A stretch of 64,000 nt of DNA, taken from NCBI GenBank assembly GCA_001281695.1, contig LJIE01000001.1, positions 1,378,586-1,442,585 on the forward strand. Reading direction: 5' to 3'. Source of the stretch: a bacterium 336/3 (GTDB lineage Bacteria > Bacteroidota > Bacteroidia > Cytophagales > Thermonemataceae). The notes below the pieces were generated by a model. The model was not told the origin of the DNA. It was given only the letters and a program-made list of their open reading frames with translations, and did no database searches. Below are positions 26,203-34,810 of this stretch, one piece after another. The translations under genes were made by a program, and so were the position numbers. Position 1 is the stretch's first letter. Each line of letters starts with the position of its first letter.

Positions 26203-26703
26203 TTAATCCTCTATTTCATATTTGCGTTTTTGAGTAGATTTTGGTTCTTTTTTCCCATCACAAGTAGGGTTGGTACACTGTCCATAGAAGACTAATGAAT
26301 GATGCAGGATATCAAACTTCATCAATTCGCCTACCATATCTTGGATTTGTTGCAAACGAGGGTCGCAGAATTCAAGAACTCTGTGACACTCTACACAAAG
26401 TAAATGGTCATGTTGTTTGAAACCATACGATTTTTCATATTGAGCTAAATTTTTCCCAAATTGATGTTTCGTAACCAAGTCGCAATCCACTAATAAATCG
26501 AGGGTGTTGTAAACAGTAGCTCGGCTTACTCGGTAATTTTTATTTTTCATGCTGATATACAGCTCCTCTACATCAAAATGGTCTTTTCGAGAATAAATTT
26601 CTTCTAAGATAGCAAAACGTTCAGGTGTTTTACGAAGCTCTTTTTTCTCTAAATAAGCAACGAAAATTTTCTTTACTTCTTCAAAAAGTTTGTTATCAAG
26701 CAT
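26203..26703 (-). CDS. Fur-family transcriptional regulator
   Basis: 166 residues with the Fur winged helix (RKTPERFAILEEIYSRKDHFDVEELY, then SRATVYNTLDLL) and the His/Cys metal-binding half (HDHLLCVECHRVLEF; a second Cys pair in CTNPTC). Family members sense iron, zinc, manganese or peroxide; the sequence does not decide which, although two Cys pairs fit a structural zinc. It is 24 bp downstream of the ObgE start on the same strand. It ends in a lysine-rich tail. Confidence 0.92.
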   Translation of the reverse strand: MLDNKLFEEVKKIFVAYLEKKELRKTPERFAILEEIYSRKDHFDVEELYISMKNKNYRVSRATVYNTLDLLVDCDLVTKHQFGKNLAQYEKSYGFKQHDHLLCVECHRVLEFCDPRLQQIQDMVGELMKFDILHHSLVFYGQCTNPTCDGKKEPKSTQKRKYEIED

Positions 26704-26749
26704 AAAAAATTAAAAATCAAGATTGTGAATAATCTAACAGCAATAAAAA

Positions 26750-27766
26750 TTAATCTTCCTCTTTTACCAAATTTTCTTCTTCCAGAGTCTTCCAAATCAT
26801 ATCTTTGAGTGTATCAATATTCTGGTTGGCAAGTGCTGAAATAAAGATGGCAGAAACATTTTTAGGAAGTGTTCTTTTCAGTTTTTTCATTTGGTCTTCA
26901 TCTATCAAATCACATTTACTTACAGCCAACAGGTGTTTTTTATCCAAAAGCTCTGGATTATACTCTTTGAGCTCATTCAATAAAATTCTATATTCTTTAC
27001 TGAGACTCTCTACTTCTGCTGAAACAAGAAATAACAAAATAGAGTTTCGTTCGATATGTCTTAAAAATCTCAAGCCTAATCCTTTACCTTCAGAAGCACC
27101 TTCAATAATACCAGGGATATCAGCCATGATAAAAGATTGGTATTCTCTATACTTTACCACGCCCAAATTTGGAGTGATAGTTGTAAACGGATAATCTGCA
27201 ATTTCGGGCTTGGCAGCCGAAACCACAGAAAGAAGTGTAGATTTGCCTGCATTTGGGAAGCCTACCAAACCTACGTCTGCAAGAACTTTTAATTCTAAAA
27301 TTACCCATTGTTCAATGCCTTCTTCACCAGGTTGGGCATAATGAGGAGCTTGTTTTGTAGGGGTTTTAAAATGCCAATTTCCCATACCACCACGTCCACC
27401 AGAAAATAGAATTTTTTCTTCGCCATCTGTGGTAATTTCAAGTAAAATTTCTTCAGTTTCAGGGTCTTTTACGACTGTACCAAGAGGAACTTCTAAAATA
27501 ACATCCTCACCATCAGCACCTTTTTTGTTGGCACTTTGCCCATTGACACCATCTTTGGCTTTTACATGCTTTCTATATTTTAGGTGCAGAAGCGTCCAAA
27601 GTTGAGCATTGCCTTTTAAAATGATATGTCCACCACGTCCGCCATCACCACCATCGGGGCCACCATTGGGAATATATTTCTCTCTTCTGAAATGAATCGA
27701 ACCAGCTCCACCTTTTCCTGAGCGACAATTTATTTTTACGTAATCTATGAAATTCGGAGAACCCAT
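26750..27766 (-). CDS. obg: GTPase ObgE
   Basis: 338 residues: the glycine-rich Obg fold ([42 protein letters not shown], described as a long Gly-rich run at the N-terminus), then a G domain with Walker [20 protein letters not shown], switch [18 protein letters not shown] and the SKCDLID specificity motif. Obg proteins act in 50S ribosome maturation and stress control. It is normal in length without the C-terminal OCT extension of Gram-positive homologues. Start ATG is unambiguous. Confidence 0.97.
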   Translation of the reverse strand: MGSPNFIDYVKINCRSGKGGAGSIHFRREKYIPNGGPDGGDGGRGGHIILKGNAQLWTLLHLKYRKHVKAKDGVNGQSANKKGADGEDVILEVPLGTVVKDPETEEILLEITTDGEEKILFSGGRGGMGNWHFKTPTKQAPHYAQPGEEGIEQWVILELKVLADVGLVGFPNAGKSTLLSVVSAAKPEIADYPFTTITPNLGVVKYREYQSFIMADIPGIIEGASEGKGLGLRFLRHIERNSILLFLVSAEVESLSKEYRILLNELKEYNPELLDKKHLLAVSKCDLIDEDQMKKLKRTLPKNVSAIFISALANQNIDTLKDMIWKTLEEENLVKEED

Positions 27767-27884
27767 ACTTTTTAGATAAATTAGATATTACACACAAGAT
27801 ATAAGAAATTATACTGTGTTTACTATGATTTTAAGGGAAAATCTTTGCAAAATTAACAATTTTAAAATTTAGAATGATTAGAAA

Positions 27885-28469
27885 TTATATTTCCTTTTCA
27901 AAATCTTTAGAGAAACTAATCAGTTCAGGGAAAAACAATGTAAAATCTTGCTCAAAATCTGCATAATGCGTGAGTAAATCCTGAGGAGCTTGTAAAAAAT
28001 TAGACTGAAAACTTGTCCTTTGATTCATTCCCTCAAAAACTCTTTCAATTCCCTTCATTTTCTGATAGTTATAAAGCCAATTTTGGCGTATCATATAGGG
28101 GAGCATATACTGAATTTCGGAAGGCAAAATATCATGATATTGCTGTATATTCTCATAGAAATTATTTACAAAACTTTCCAAAGGTTCTTGATGATAATTT
28201 TCCCAATTCTTAGCTAAAAAATGGTCATAAAATATATCTACAGCTACAGGAGCATATCTTTTTTGCGTTTCTTTGAGTCTTTCGGTACTTTGTTGTACAA
28301 TAGGGTGTTGGTCTGTGTAGGCATCAATGGCTCTATGCAAACGAATCCCTTTTTGGATTTCATCATCAAAACTTTCAAATTGTTTACCTTTGATAGAATC
28401 AGCAATGAAATTTCCGATTTGGATTTTAAGCGAATCGCCTGAAAGATAAATATGAGCTAAAAAATTCAA
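27885..28469 (-). CDS. acpH: Acyl carrier protein phosphodiesterase (AcpH-like)
   Basis: 194 residues. The family N-terminus MNFLAHIYLSGDSLKIQIGNF is intact, followed by DSIKGKQFESFDDEIQKGIRLHRAIDAYTDQHP, which contains the His/Asp residues typical of this HD-like fold. The family removes the 4'-phosphopantetheine group from acyl carrier protein. The start codon is TTG at 28469; no in-frame ATG is available upstream, and the conserved N-terminus begins exactly here. It is divergent from the FucP-type gene. The in vivo role of this family is debated, so the product name carries that uncertainty. Confidence 0.83.
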   Translation of the reverse strand: MNFLAHIYLSGDSLKIQIGNFIADSIKGKQFESFDDEIQKGIRLHRAIDAYTDQHPIVQQSTERLKETQKRYAPVAVDIFYDHFLAKNWENYHQEPLESFVNNFYENIQQYHDILPSEIQYMLPYMIRQNWLYNYQKMKGIERVFEGMNQRTSFQSNFLQAPQDLLTHYADFEQDFTLFFPELISFSKDFEKEI

Positions 28470-28482
28470 GGTGTAAAAGGTT

Positions 28483-28500
28483 GTTTGTGTTATAACAAAC
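28483..28500. promoter_or_regulatory. Imperfect palindrome between acpH and the sugar transporter
   Basis: GTTTGTGTTATAACAAAC is an inverted repeat with one mismatched position. It lies upstream of both divergent genes, 13 bp from the acpH TTG and 74 bp from the transporter ATG. A regulator site is possible but AT-rich chance is not excluded. Confidence 0.3.
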
Positions 28501-28534
28501 TTAATTTATTTTTAGGTCAAAACAAAGGCTTTTT

Positions 28535-28542
28535 TATCTTTG
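28535..28542 (+). promoter_or_regulatory. Possible -7 promoter element for the FucP-type transporter
   Basis: TATCTTTG fits TAnnTTTG and lies 32 bases before the ATG at 28575. No clear TTG is seen 17-23 bases upstream, so only half of the promoter is supported. Confidence 0.35.
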
Positions 28543-28574
28543 CATCTTGACATCAAAATCCTGACAGATATTTT

Positions 28575-29819
28575 ATGAACCGTTCTTATACGTTCCCGCT
28601 TATTATTATTGGCATCTTCTTTTTTATTTTTGGCTTTGTTACATGGCTGAATGGTATTCTGATTCCCTATTTAAAAATAGCCTGCGAACTCAAAACAGAT
28701 GTACAAGCTTATTTGGTAACTTTTGCTTTTTATATTTCATATTTTGTGATGGCATTGCCCTCTGCTGGAATTCTTAATAAAATAGGTTTTAAAAATGGAA
28801 TGTCTTTGGGGCTTGGAGTCATGGCATTAGGGGCTATTATTTTTATACCTGCTGCCAATACTCGTACTTACGAGCTTTTTTTATTGGGTTTGTTTGTGCA
28901 GGGAACAGGTTTAGCCATTCTCCAAACGGCAGCCAATCCGTATGTAGCTGTTTTGGGTAACCCAGAAAGTGCTGCTCAACGCATCAGTATTATGGGAATT
29001 GCCAACAAAGTGGCAGGAATTATCAGCCCTGTGATAGTGGGAACAATTATTTTGTCTGATGCAGGTGATGTAGAAAAAACACTCAAAACTTTGGAGGGTA
29101 ATGTTCGTATTGAGTATTTAAGTACTTTGTCTTCTAAAGTAATAATACCTTATGCTATTATGTCATCAGTATTGGTATTATTAGCTCTGATGCTCAGATT
29201 TGCCAAACTACCTCAAATAGAAGAATCTAAAACAGATACAACAGACGAAAAAACACCACATACCAATATTTTAGAGTATCCGCAACTCGTTTTGGGGGTA
29301 ATCGCTTTGTTTTTGTATGTAGGGGTGGAGGTAATGGCTGGAGATACCATTGCAGGTTATGGTAAATTTTGGGGTTTTACGGATGTAAAGTATTTTACAT
29401 CTTATACACTTGTAGGAATGCTCGTGGGTTATGTAATAGCTATTTTTACAATTCCCAAATATATTTCTCAGCAAAAAATATTGACTATCTGTGCTATGTT
29501 GGGTGTACTGTTTAGTCTGGTGGCTGTTTTTACAGAAAAAGAAACTTCTATCATGGCGATTGCCTTATTGGGTCTTGCAAATTCTGTGATGTGGCCTGCT
29601 ATTTTCCCGCTTGCCATTGCCGATTTGGGCAAACTGACTAAAACAGGCTCTGCTATGCTGATTATGGCTATTGCAGGAGGGGCTGTTTTACCACTTTTGT
29701 ATGGAGCTTTGGCAGATAATAAAAGTATTGGTCTGCAAAATGCCTATTGGCTTCTTGTACCAGCATACTTATTTATCGCTTATTATGGCTACAAGGGTTA
29801 TCAGAAAAGGAAATGGTAG
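28575..29819 (+). CDS. Sugar:proton symporter, FucP/GlcP/NagP-type MFS transporter
   Basis: 414 residues with about 12 membrane helices. The N-terminal motif FFFIFGFVTWLNGILIPYLK and the segments GTGLAILQTAANPYVAVLG and NKVAGIISPVIVG are characteristic of the FucP subfamily (fucose, glucose/galactose or N-acetylglucosamine symport). The specific sugar is not decided by the sequence. No sugar-catabolic gene adjoins it: acpH is divergent and an accessory island follows. Confidence 0.9.
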   Translation: MNRSYTFPLIIIGIFFFIFGFVTWLNGILIPYLKIACELKTDVQAYLVTFAFYISYFVMALPSAGILNKIGFKNGMSLGLGVMALGAIIFIPAANTRTYELFLLGLFVQGTGLAILQTAANPYVAVLGNPESAAQRISIMGIANKVAGIISPVIVGTIILSDAGDVEKTLKTLEGNVRIEYLSTLSSKVIIPYAIMSSVLVLLALMLRFAKLPQIEESKTDTTDEKTPHTNILEYPQLVLGVIALFLYVGVEVMAGDTIAGYGKFWGFTDVKYFTSYTLVGMLVGYVIAIFTIPKYISQQKILTICAMLGVLFSLVAVFTEKETSIMAIALLGLANSVMWPAIFPLAIADLGKLTKTGSAMLIMAIAGGAVLPLLYGALADNKSIGLQNAYWLLVPAYLFIAYYGYKGYQKRKW

Positions 29820-29940
29820 TTTTTTGGGATGTAAGACATGAGAAAAAAGATATTGAAGAAAAGAAAAAGGAATTTATTTTTAGTCAGATTTGAATACTTT
29901 GGCTTTGTCTGACTATCGTCTGACATAAAGCCAAAATCAG

Positions 29941-29994
29941 CTTCCTGCTTCACTTTGTTCGCAGTCGCAAAGACGTACAGCGTCATTACGAGCC
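29941..29994. repeat. Dispersed repeat, copy 1
   Basis: Fifty-four bases containing TGCTTCACTTTGTTCG and CGTCATTACGAGCC, about 80% alike (one base indel) to the copy at 31998-32052 in the same orientation. The two copies bracket the OLD-nuclease gene. The sequence resembles short noncoding repeats scattered in many Bacteroidota genomes and contains no gene. Confidence 0.65.
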
Positions 29995-30078
29995 ACGAAG
30001 TGGTGAAGTAATCTTTATAAAACTTACAAACTTTGAAATTTTAAATAGTAGTGATACTATTATTTTTGTTAAAATATT

Positions 30079-30119
30079 AAAAAACACCTAAAATATTACA
30101 CGATTTTTAGGTGTTTTTT
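30079..30119. terminator. Strong bidirectional terminator upstream of the OLD gene
   Basis: A 15-bp perfect stem (left arm 30079-30093, containing AACACCTAAAA; right arm 30105-30119, TTTTAGGTGTTTTTT) with an A-tract on one side and a T-tract on the other, so it can act on both strands. It isolates the sugar-transporter gene from the OLD island. Confidence 0.7.
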
Positions 30120-30278
30120 GTTTTTAAATACACCTTAATTTTCTTATAATTCACTTTTTATTAAAAATATTCATGTTTTTCTTACACACCCCAAAAATCA
30201 GGGATTCCCTGATGCGTGGGAGTTTTTTATTGTTTAGATTGGCTTAGTAAAAGCTGGAGATAATAATTTTAAAGTATT

Positions 30279-31967
30279 ATGATAGACAAAATAACACTAA
30301 AATCTGGTTCTTGTGTTGGAAAACCTAATTTAGAAGTAGATTTAACACCTGTTACTATATTTGTTGGTCCCAATAATTCAGGAAAAAGCAAGGTTCTTCA
30401 AGAAATAGAGAGTAATTGTTATTCTTCAAAATCATATCAGAATAATCTTGTATTAGATCATATAGTTTTTTCGTCTCTCACCAAAGAAGAAATAGAATAT
30501 GAAATTTCACTTATAGAAATCCCTATTCAAGATGTTTCAATATTAGGGAGTGGATTCATTAGGTTAAGTAAAATTCATGCAATAAATAATTTAGTACGTC
30601 ATAATATATCTAGGAATAACTTAATTCATAACGCCCAAAACCCTAATAGTACTCAAAATGATGATTCTTATCTTAAGTTTTTACAAATGTATGTACTCGG
30701 TTTACGAGGTGATAACAGATTAAATTTATTGAGAGAAGCTGAAACCAGTGATTTACAAAACTTCCCCCAAAATTTACTCACTTATTTATTTAAAAATAAT
30801 GAATTGAGGGCTAAAATAAGACAAAAAATTTATGATGCTTTTGGTAAATATTTTGTGATAGATTTAACTAATGTAAGATCTTTAAGAGTCAGATTATCAG
30901 ATGTGCCTCCTGTTGATGAAGAAGAGGAAAGAGGATGGACAGAAAAGTCTATTTTGTTTCATAGTAATGCAAAGTTAATTGATGATATGAGTGATGGGAT
31001 AAAGGCTTTTTGTGGAATTATTACTAGTATAATGGCTGGAGATTCTAAAATAACATTGATTGATGAGCCTGAAGCATTCTTACATCCTTCATTAGCAAGT
31101 AGGCTGGGTAAAGAAATATGTAAGACTTTGGTAGGCACTAAAAAACGCTTTTTTGCTTCTACTCATAGTGCCTCATTTCTTATGGGATGCATTCAATCTG
31201 GAACGCCTCTCAATATAGTTAGATTGACTTATAAAAATGGTTTAGCAACCTCACGATTGTTGCCACAAGATAAAATATTGCATTTAATGAGGCACCCCTT
31301 ATTACGTTCTACAGGTGTTTTAAATGGAGTATTTTATGAATCAGTTATTGTTACAGAAGCTGATTCTGATAGAGCTTTTTACCAAGAAATTAATGAGAGA
31401 TTATTATCTGAAAATGATTCAAGAGGTATTAATAATTGTTTATTTATTAATGCTCAGAATAAACAAACAGTTTGGAGTATAGTTGCTCCTTTACGTGAAT
31501 TAGGTATACCTACAGTTGGAGTGGTTGACATTGATGTTTTAAAAGAAGGAGGAAGAACATTTGGAAAATTACTTGATGGAGCTTTTATTCCTGAACTTAG
31601 CCATAAAGGCTTGGAAAGTCAAAGAAAGTCATTTTATGATGCTTTAAATGCAACAGAGAGAAATTGGAAAATAGATGGTGGAATACAAATACTAAATACA
31701 AATGAACAAGAAGCATGTAATAGTTTTTTTGACCAATTAGAAAACTATGGCGTATTTGTAGTTAGAAATGGCGAGCTTGAATCTTGGATGAAATACATTA
31801 ATCCAACACGTGATAAGTCTAATTGGTTAATTGATGTATTTGAGAAAATGGGCGAAAATCCCGAACAATCAAACTATGTGAAACCATCAAATGGTGATGT
31901 GTGGGATTTTATAGGTTCAATAAAAAAATGGTTAGATAATAATAATAGAAAAGGAATACCTGAGTAA
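30279..31967 (+). CDS. OLD-family ATPase/TOPRIM nuclease (candidate phage-defence protein)
   Basis: 562 residues. N-terminal ABC-type ATPase: Walker A GPNNSGKS at 30-37, Walker B ITLIDEPEAFLHP (258-270) and the H-loop STHSASF (294-300). C-terminal TOPRIM: VIVTEADSDRAFY with Glu360, Asp362 and Asp364, then VVDIDV with Asp417 and Asp419, and the late ELESW motif (499-503). This order is that of OLD (overcoming lysogenisation defect) nucleases. No UvrD-like helicase follows, so a stand-alone (class 1) type rather than Gabija is indicated. Defence is an inference from the family, the isolated position and the flanking repeats. It is cytoplasmic. Confidence 0.85.
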   Translation: MIDKITLKSGSCVGKPNLEVDLTPVTIFVGPNNSGKSKVLQEIESNCYSSKSYQNNLVLDHIVFSSLTKEEIEYEISLIEIPIQDVSILGSGFIRLSKIHAINNLVRHNISRNNLIHNAQNPNSTQNDDSYLKFLQMYVLGLRGDNRLNLLREAETSDLQNFPQNLLTYLFKNNELRAKIRQKIYDAFGKYFVIDLTNVRSLRVRLSDVPPVDEEEERGWTEKSILFHSNAKLIDDMSDGIKAFCGIITSIMAGDSKITLIDEPEAFLHPSLASRLGKEICKTLVGTKKRFFASTHSASFLMGCIQSGTPLNIVRLTYKNGLATSRLLPQDKILHLMRHPLLRSTGVLNGVFYESVIVTEADSDRAFYQEINERLLSENDSRGINNCLFINAQNKQTVWSIVAPLRELGIPTVGVVDIDVLKEGGRTFGKLLDGAFIPELSHKGLESQRKSFYDALNATERNWKIDGGIQILNTNEQEACNSFFDQLENYGVFVVRNGELESWMKYINPTRDKSNWLIDVFEKMGENPEQSNYVKPSNGDVWDFIGSIKKWLDNNNRKGIPE

Positions 31968-31997
31968 TTTTTACTGCTATTAGGTTTTTTTGGATCG

Positions 31998-32052
31998 CTT
32001 TCTGCTTCACTTTGTTCGTAGTCGCAATGATGTACAATGTTTATTACAAGCC
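31998..32052. repeat. Dispersed repeat, copy 2
   Basis: Fifty-five bases containing TGCTTCACTTTGTTCG and TTATTACAAGCC, aligned with copy 1 at 29941-29994 at about 80% identity and in the same orientation. It begins 30 bp after the OLD stop. The upstream flank of the pair differs, so this is not a simple target-site duplication. Confidence 0.6.
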
Positions 32053-32142
32053 AAAGGCGAACTTGAACGGTCTCAACGAAGCTAATCTATATGAGATTTC
32101 CAATGATAAGATTAAAGTTAGTATAATCTGATAAGTTTTTTG

Positions 32143-32150
32143 TACTTTTG
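32143..32150 (+). promoter_or_regulatory. Possible -7 element for the Xre regulator gene
   Basis: TACTTTTG matches TAnnTTTG and lies 28 bases before the ATG at 32179. The overlapping GTACTTTTGTAC is itself a 12-bp near-palindrome, which could be an autoregulatory site for the Xre protein. No clear -33 TTG was found. Confidence 0.35.
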
Positions 32151-32178
32151 TACATAAATCACTTACTATCTTACGAAT

Positions 32179-32595
32179 ATGGAAAATATTGGGAAAAAGC
32201 TACAAATTGTGAGAGATTTGTATAAATATACACAAGAGCAAGTAGCCTCCAAAATAGGCTTTACAAGCTCAGAATATGCCCAACTCGAGCAAGAAAATGA
32301 GATACAAATGCCTATTTTAGAAAAAATAGCCCAAGACGTGTACCAATTAGACCCACAAAAAATTATCAGCCTGCTCACAGACCCCAGAACACTCATTGAT
32401 AATATTTATGAAAATCAATTTGATGGTAAGAATAGCCAAAATGGTCAGAATGTAAATATTGGTACAACAAATATTACTTATAATCAAGAGAATACGAAAG
32501 ATAGTAATAAAGAAGCTTTTGAGAAAGATTTAGAAAAAATAAAGGCTCAATTGGAGTTTCTACTTGCTATTTTTGATAACAAAGATAAAAAGTAG
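32179..32595 (+). CDS. Xre-family helix-turn-helix protein
   Basis: 138 residues. An HTH_3 domain occupies residues 5-65 (GKKLQIVRDLYKYTQEQVASKIGFTSSEYAQLEQEN), followed by an Asn-rich stretch with a repeated strand pattern (NVNIGTTNITYNQ) and a C-terminal coiled coil (EKDLEKIKAQLEFLLAIF), probably for oligomerisation. Such proteins with a poly-Asn link are common in Bacteroidota and rarely characterised. It lies 212 bp after the OLD nuclease on the same strand and ends at a strong terminator, so it may be its regulator or an independent passenger. Confidence 0.82.
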   Translation: MENIGKKLQIVRDLYKYTQEQVASKIGFTSSEYAQLEQENEIQMPILEKIAQDVYQLDPQKIISLLTDPRTLIDNIYENQFDGKNSQNGQNVNIGTTNITYNQENTKDSNKEAFEKDLEKIKAQLEFLLAIFDNKDKK

Positions 32596-32713
32596 ATTTA
32601 GACATGAGACAAGAGAGATTAGTTTTTTCTTACTGTTCGTGATTAAAATATGTTTTATAAACTAAAATCACATAGCTTCACTAGCGTTATTTATTATGAA
32701 TTTAATCCAAACA

Positions 32714-32750
32714 AAAAAGGAAAAAAGATATTGTATCTTTTTTCCTTTTT
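32714..32750. terminator. Strong bidirectional terminator after the Xre gene
   Basis: A perfect 17-bp stem around a TTG loop: left arm 32714-32730 ends in AAAAGATA, right arm 32734-32750 begins TATCTTTT, with A- and T-tracts flanking. It lies between convergent genes (Xre and the ABC exporter) and can end both. Confidence 0.75.
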
Positions 32751-32775
32751 CTATACTCCTTTGTCTCAAAAAAAT

Positions 32776-34539
32776 CTAAGCCAATTCTTTATACTGCATT
32801 TGGTGAAGTTGGGTATAATAACCGTTTTGTTTGAGTAGTTCCTCATGGTTACCTACTTCTTTGATTTCCCCTTTATCCAAAACAATAATTTTATGAGCAT
32901 GCTGAATGGTAGAAAGTCTATGGGCAATCACGATGGCTGTTCTGCCTTTCATGAGTTTATTGATAGCATTTTGTATCATTTCTTCGGTTTCGGAGTCCAC
33001 AGAAGAGGTCGCTTCGTCCAAAATAATGATTTCAGGTTCGTAAACCATCGCCCTGACAAACGAAATAAGCTGGCGTTGCCCTACCGAAAGGGTAGCTCCA
33101 CGTTCCATCACCTGATAGTCGAGTCCGCCGTTCAGGCGTTCAATAAAATCTTTAGCACCAACTAGTTCGGCTGCTCTCCAAATGGTTTTATCAGAAATTT
33201 CGGAATCACCCAAAGTAATATTTTCTCTGATAGAACCTGAAAACAAAAATACATCTTGTAAAACGACACCAATATGAGAGCGAAGCGTCTGTAAATCGTA
33301 CTCTTTGATGTCTTTTTTATCAATCAGTATTTTACCTTTGTTGATTTCATAAAAACGATTAATCAAATTGATGATAGAGGATTTTCCTGCACCCGTAGCA
33401 CCCACAAATGCAAGGGTTTCACCTTTTTGAGCTTCAAAAGAAACATTTTTGAGTACGTAATCTTCGTCATTATAAGCAAACCATACGTTTTCAAATTGGA
33501 TATAGCCTTCTAAACTTTCAGGTTTATGAGAACCATTTTCAACAGTATCTTCTTGGTTATCCAATAAATTAAGGATACGTTCAGAACTTACAATTGCCAT
33601 TTGGAGTGTATTGAATCTATCAGCAATCATTCGGATGGGTCTAAAAAACAGAGATATATACATCATGAAGGCAATCAGGACACCCAAAGTAGTTTGTTCT
33701 TCAATAACTTCTTTTGCTCCATACCATACAATCAAACCTGTACCTGCTGCACTAATAATCTCTGCCACAGGGAAATATACTGAGTAATATAAAACAGATT
33801 TTAAGTTAGACCTTCTATGTTCTTTGTTGATATCATTAAATTTTTCTACTTCTCTTTTTTCTGCTCCAAATATCTGAACAATATTCATTCCCGAAATATG
33901 CTCTTGTACAAAAGTATTGAGATTTGCAACGGCATTTCTTACTTCTGCAAAAGCTACTTTTACTTTTTCTTTGAAAATATAAGTGGTAATAAGTAAAAAA
34001 GGCAACATAGAAAGACTCACCAGTGTGAGTTTCCAGTTGGTATAAAACATCATAAACAAAATAGCGATAATTTGCAAAATATCTGCTACAATGGCTGCTA
34101 TTCCATCTCCAAATACAGTAGAAAGTGTTTCAATATCTGAAATATTTCGTGTTACAAGTCTTCCAACAGGAGTTTTATCATAAAATTTAAGTCTCAAACT
34201 CAACATTTTATCATAAAGGCGTACTCGTATATCTTTTACAATGGTTTGCCCTATCCAACCAGACCAAAATGTGTGAGCATATTGTACCACAGACTGTAAG
34301 GCAAGCAGGGCAATCATCCACATAGTCAAAGTGAGTAACATACCTTCTTGCCCTTCGTTCATGTAGTTATCTACACTATATTGAACTAAATAAGGGCGTA
34401 TTGGACCTAATAAAGCTAAAAATAAGGTAAGAAATATAACGGAATAAAAAGTAAGTTTATAAGGTTTTGTAAAGCTATAAAGCCTTTTAAGTATTTGGCT
34501 ATCAATGATTCTGCCTTTTTTTTTCTGTTCTGGTTCCAA
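32776..34539 (-). CDS. ABC-type exporter, MsbA/MdlB-like half transporter
   Basis: 587 residues: an ABC_membrane domain with six helices (~20-310) and a nucleotide-binding domain with Walker A GATGAGKSS, signature LSVGQRQL, Walker B IIILDEATSS and the H-loop AHRLST. Homodimers or heterodimers of this family export lipids, drugs or peptides across the inner membrane. The start codon is TTG at 34539; no ATG is in frame between it and the upstream stop, and the next Met lies inside helix 2's loop. It is bounded by a terminator and an intergenic region, so it is probably monocistronic. Confidence 0.92.
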   Translation of the reverse strand: MEPEQKKKGRIIDSQILKRLYSFTKPYKLTFYSVIFLTLFLALLGPIRPYLVQYSVDNYMNEGQEGMLLTLTMWMIALLALQSVVQYAHTFWSGWIGQTIVKDIRVRLYDKMLSLRLKFYDKTPVGRLVTRNISDIETLSTVFGDGIAAIVADILQIIAILFMMFYTNWKLTLVSLSMLPFLLITTYIFKEKVKVAFAEVRNAVANLNTFVQEHISGMNIVQIFGAEKREVEKFNDINKEHRRSNLKSVLYYSVYFPVAEIISAAGTGLIVWYGAKEVIEEQTTLGVLIAFMMYISLFFRPIRMIADRFNTLQMAIVSSERILNLLDNQEDTVENGSHKPESLEGYIQFENVWFAYNDEDYVLKNVSFEAQKGETLAFVGATGAGKSSIINLINRFYEINKGKILIDKKDIKEYDLQTLRSHIGVVLQDVFLFSGSIRENITLGDSEISDKTIWRAAELVGAKDFIERLNGGLDYQVMERGATLSVGQRQLISFVRAMVYEPEIIILDEATSSVDSETEEMIQNAINKLMKGRTAIVIAHRLSTIQHAHKIIVLDKGEIKEVGNHEELLKQNGYYTQLHQMQYKELA

Positions 34540-34810
34540 AGTATTAACTGAAAATTATAATCGTGAAAACTCTACCAAATTTAACGAAAAAAGTCGTTGA
34601 AGTGATATGTATTTTTGGTCTTTTTTTAAAACTAAAAAAAGCTTGTTTTGGTTCAAACTATTGAAAATACAACCCTGATATTAGTTAAGTGCAATTTTAC
34701 TTGTATTTATAGTATTGATAATGAGTTATTTGGTAATTATAATAAAAAAAGCTTTTATGATAAATGCAAATGACGTAATTTTGCAAGCTGTAACCAACAT
34801 ATTTTTGACT
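34540..34810. other. Intergenic region before the pyrophosphatase-like gene
   Basis: About 270 bp between two divergent genes, AT-rich and without a supported gene. A TAATTTTG at 34776-34783 could be the -7 element for the gene starting at 34811; if so, the ATGs at 34721 and 34757 would lie upstream of the transcript. No RNA gene or repeat is seen. Confidence 0.4.

Larger units (their letters stand above)
29820..30278. other. Intergenic region with dispersed repeat and terminator
   Basis: A 459-bp stretch with no supported gene. It holds an imperfect hairpin with GGCTTT/AAAGCC ends (29901-29932), one copy of a dispersed repeat (29941-29994) and a strong terminator (30079-30119). The final ~160 bp before the OLD gene are AT-rich and should carry its promoter, but no clear TTG/TAnnTTTG pair was found. 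Confidence 0.6.

Noticed and set aside
29901-29932. Hairpin with GGCTTT/AAAGCC ends as a transposon end
   Set aside because: No transposase, matching inverted end or target duplication was found in the region.
30279-31967. Gabija or PARIS system for the ATPase/TOPRIM gene
   Set aside because: No UvrD-like helicase (GajB) follows, and the TOPRIM is in the same chain, so only a stand-alone OLD-type assignment is supported.
32650-32838. 62-codon open frame after the Xre gene
   Set aside because: It runs through the strong terminator stem at 32714-32750 and into the 3' end of the ABC exporter; it is an AT-rich chance frame.
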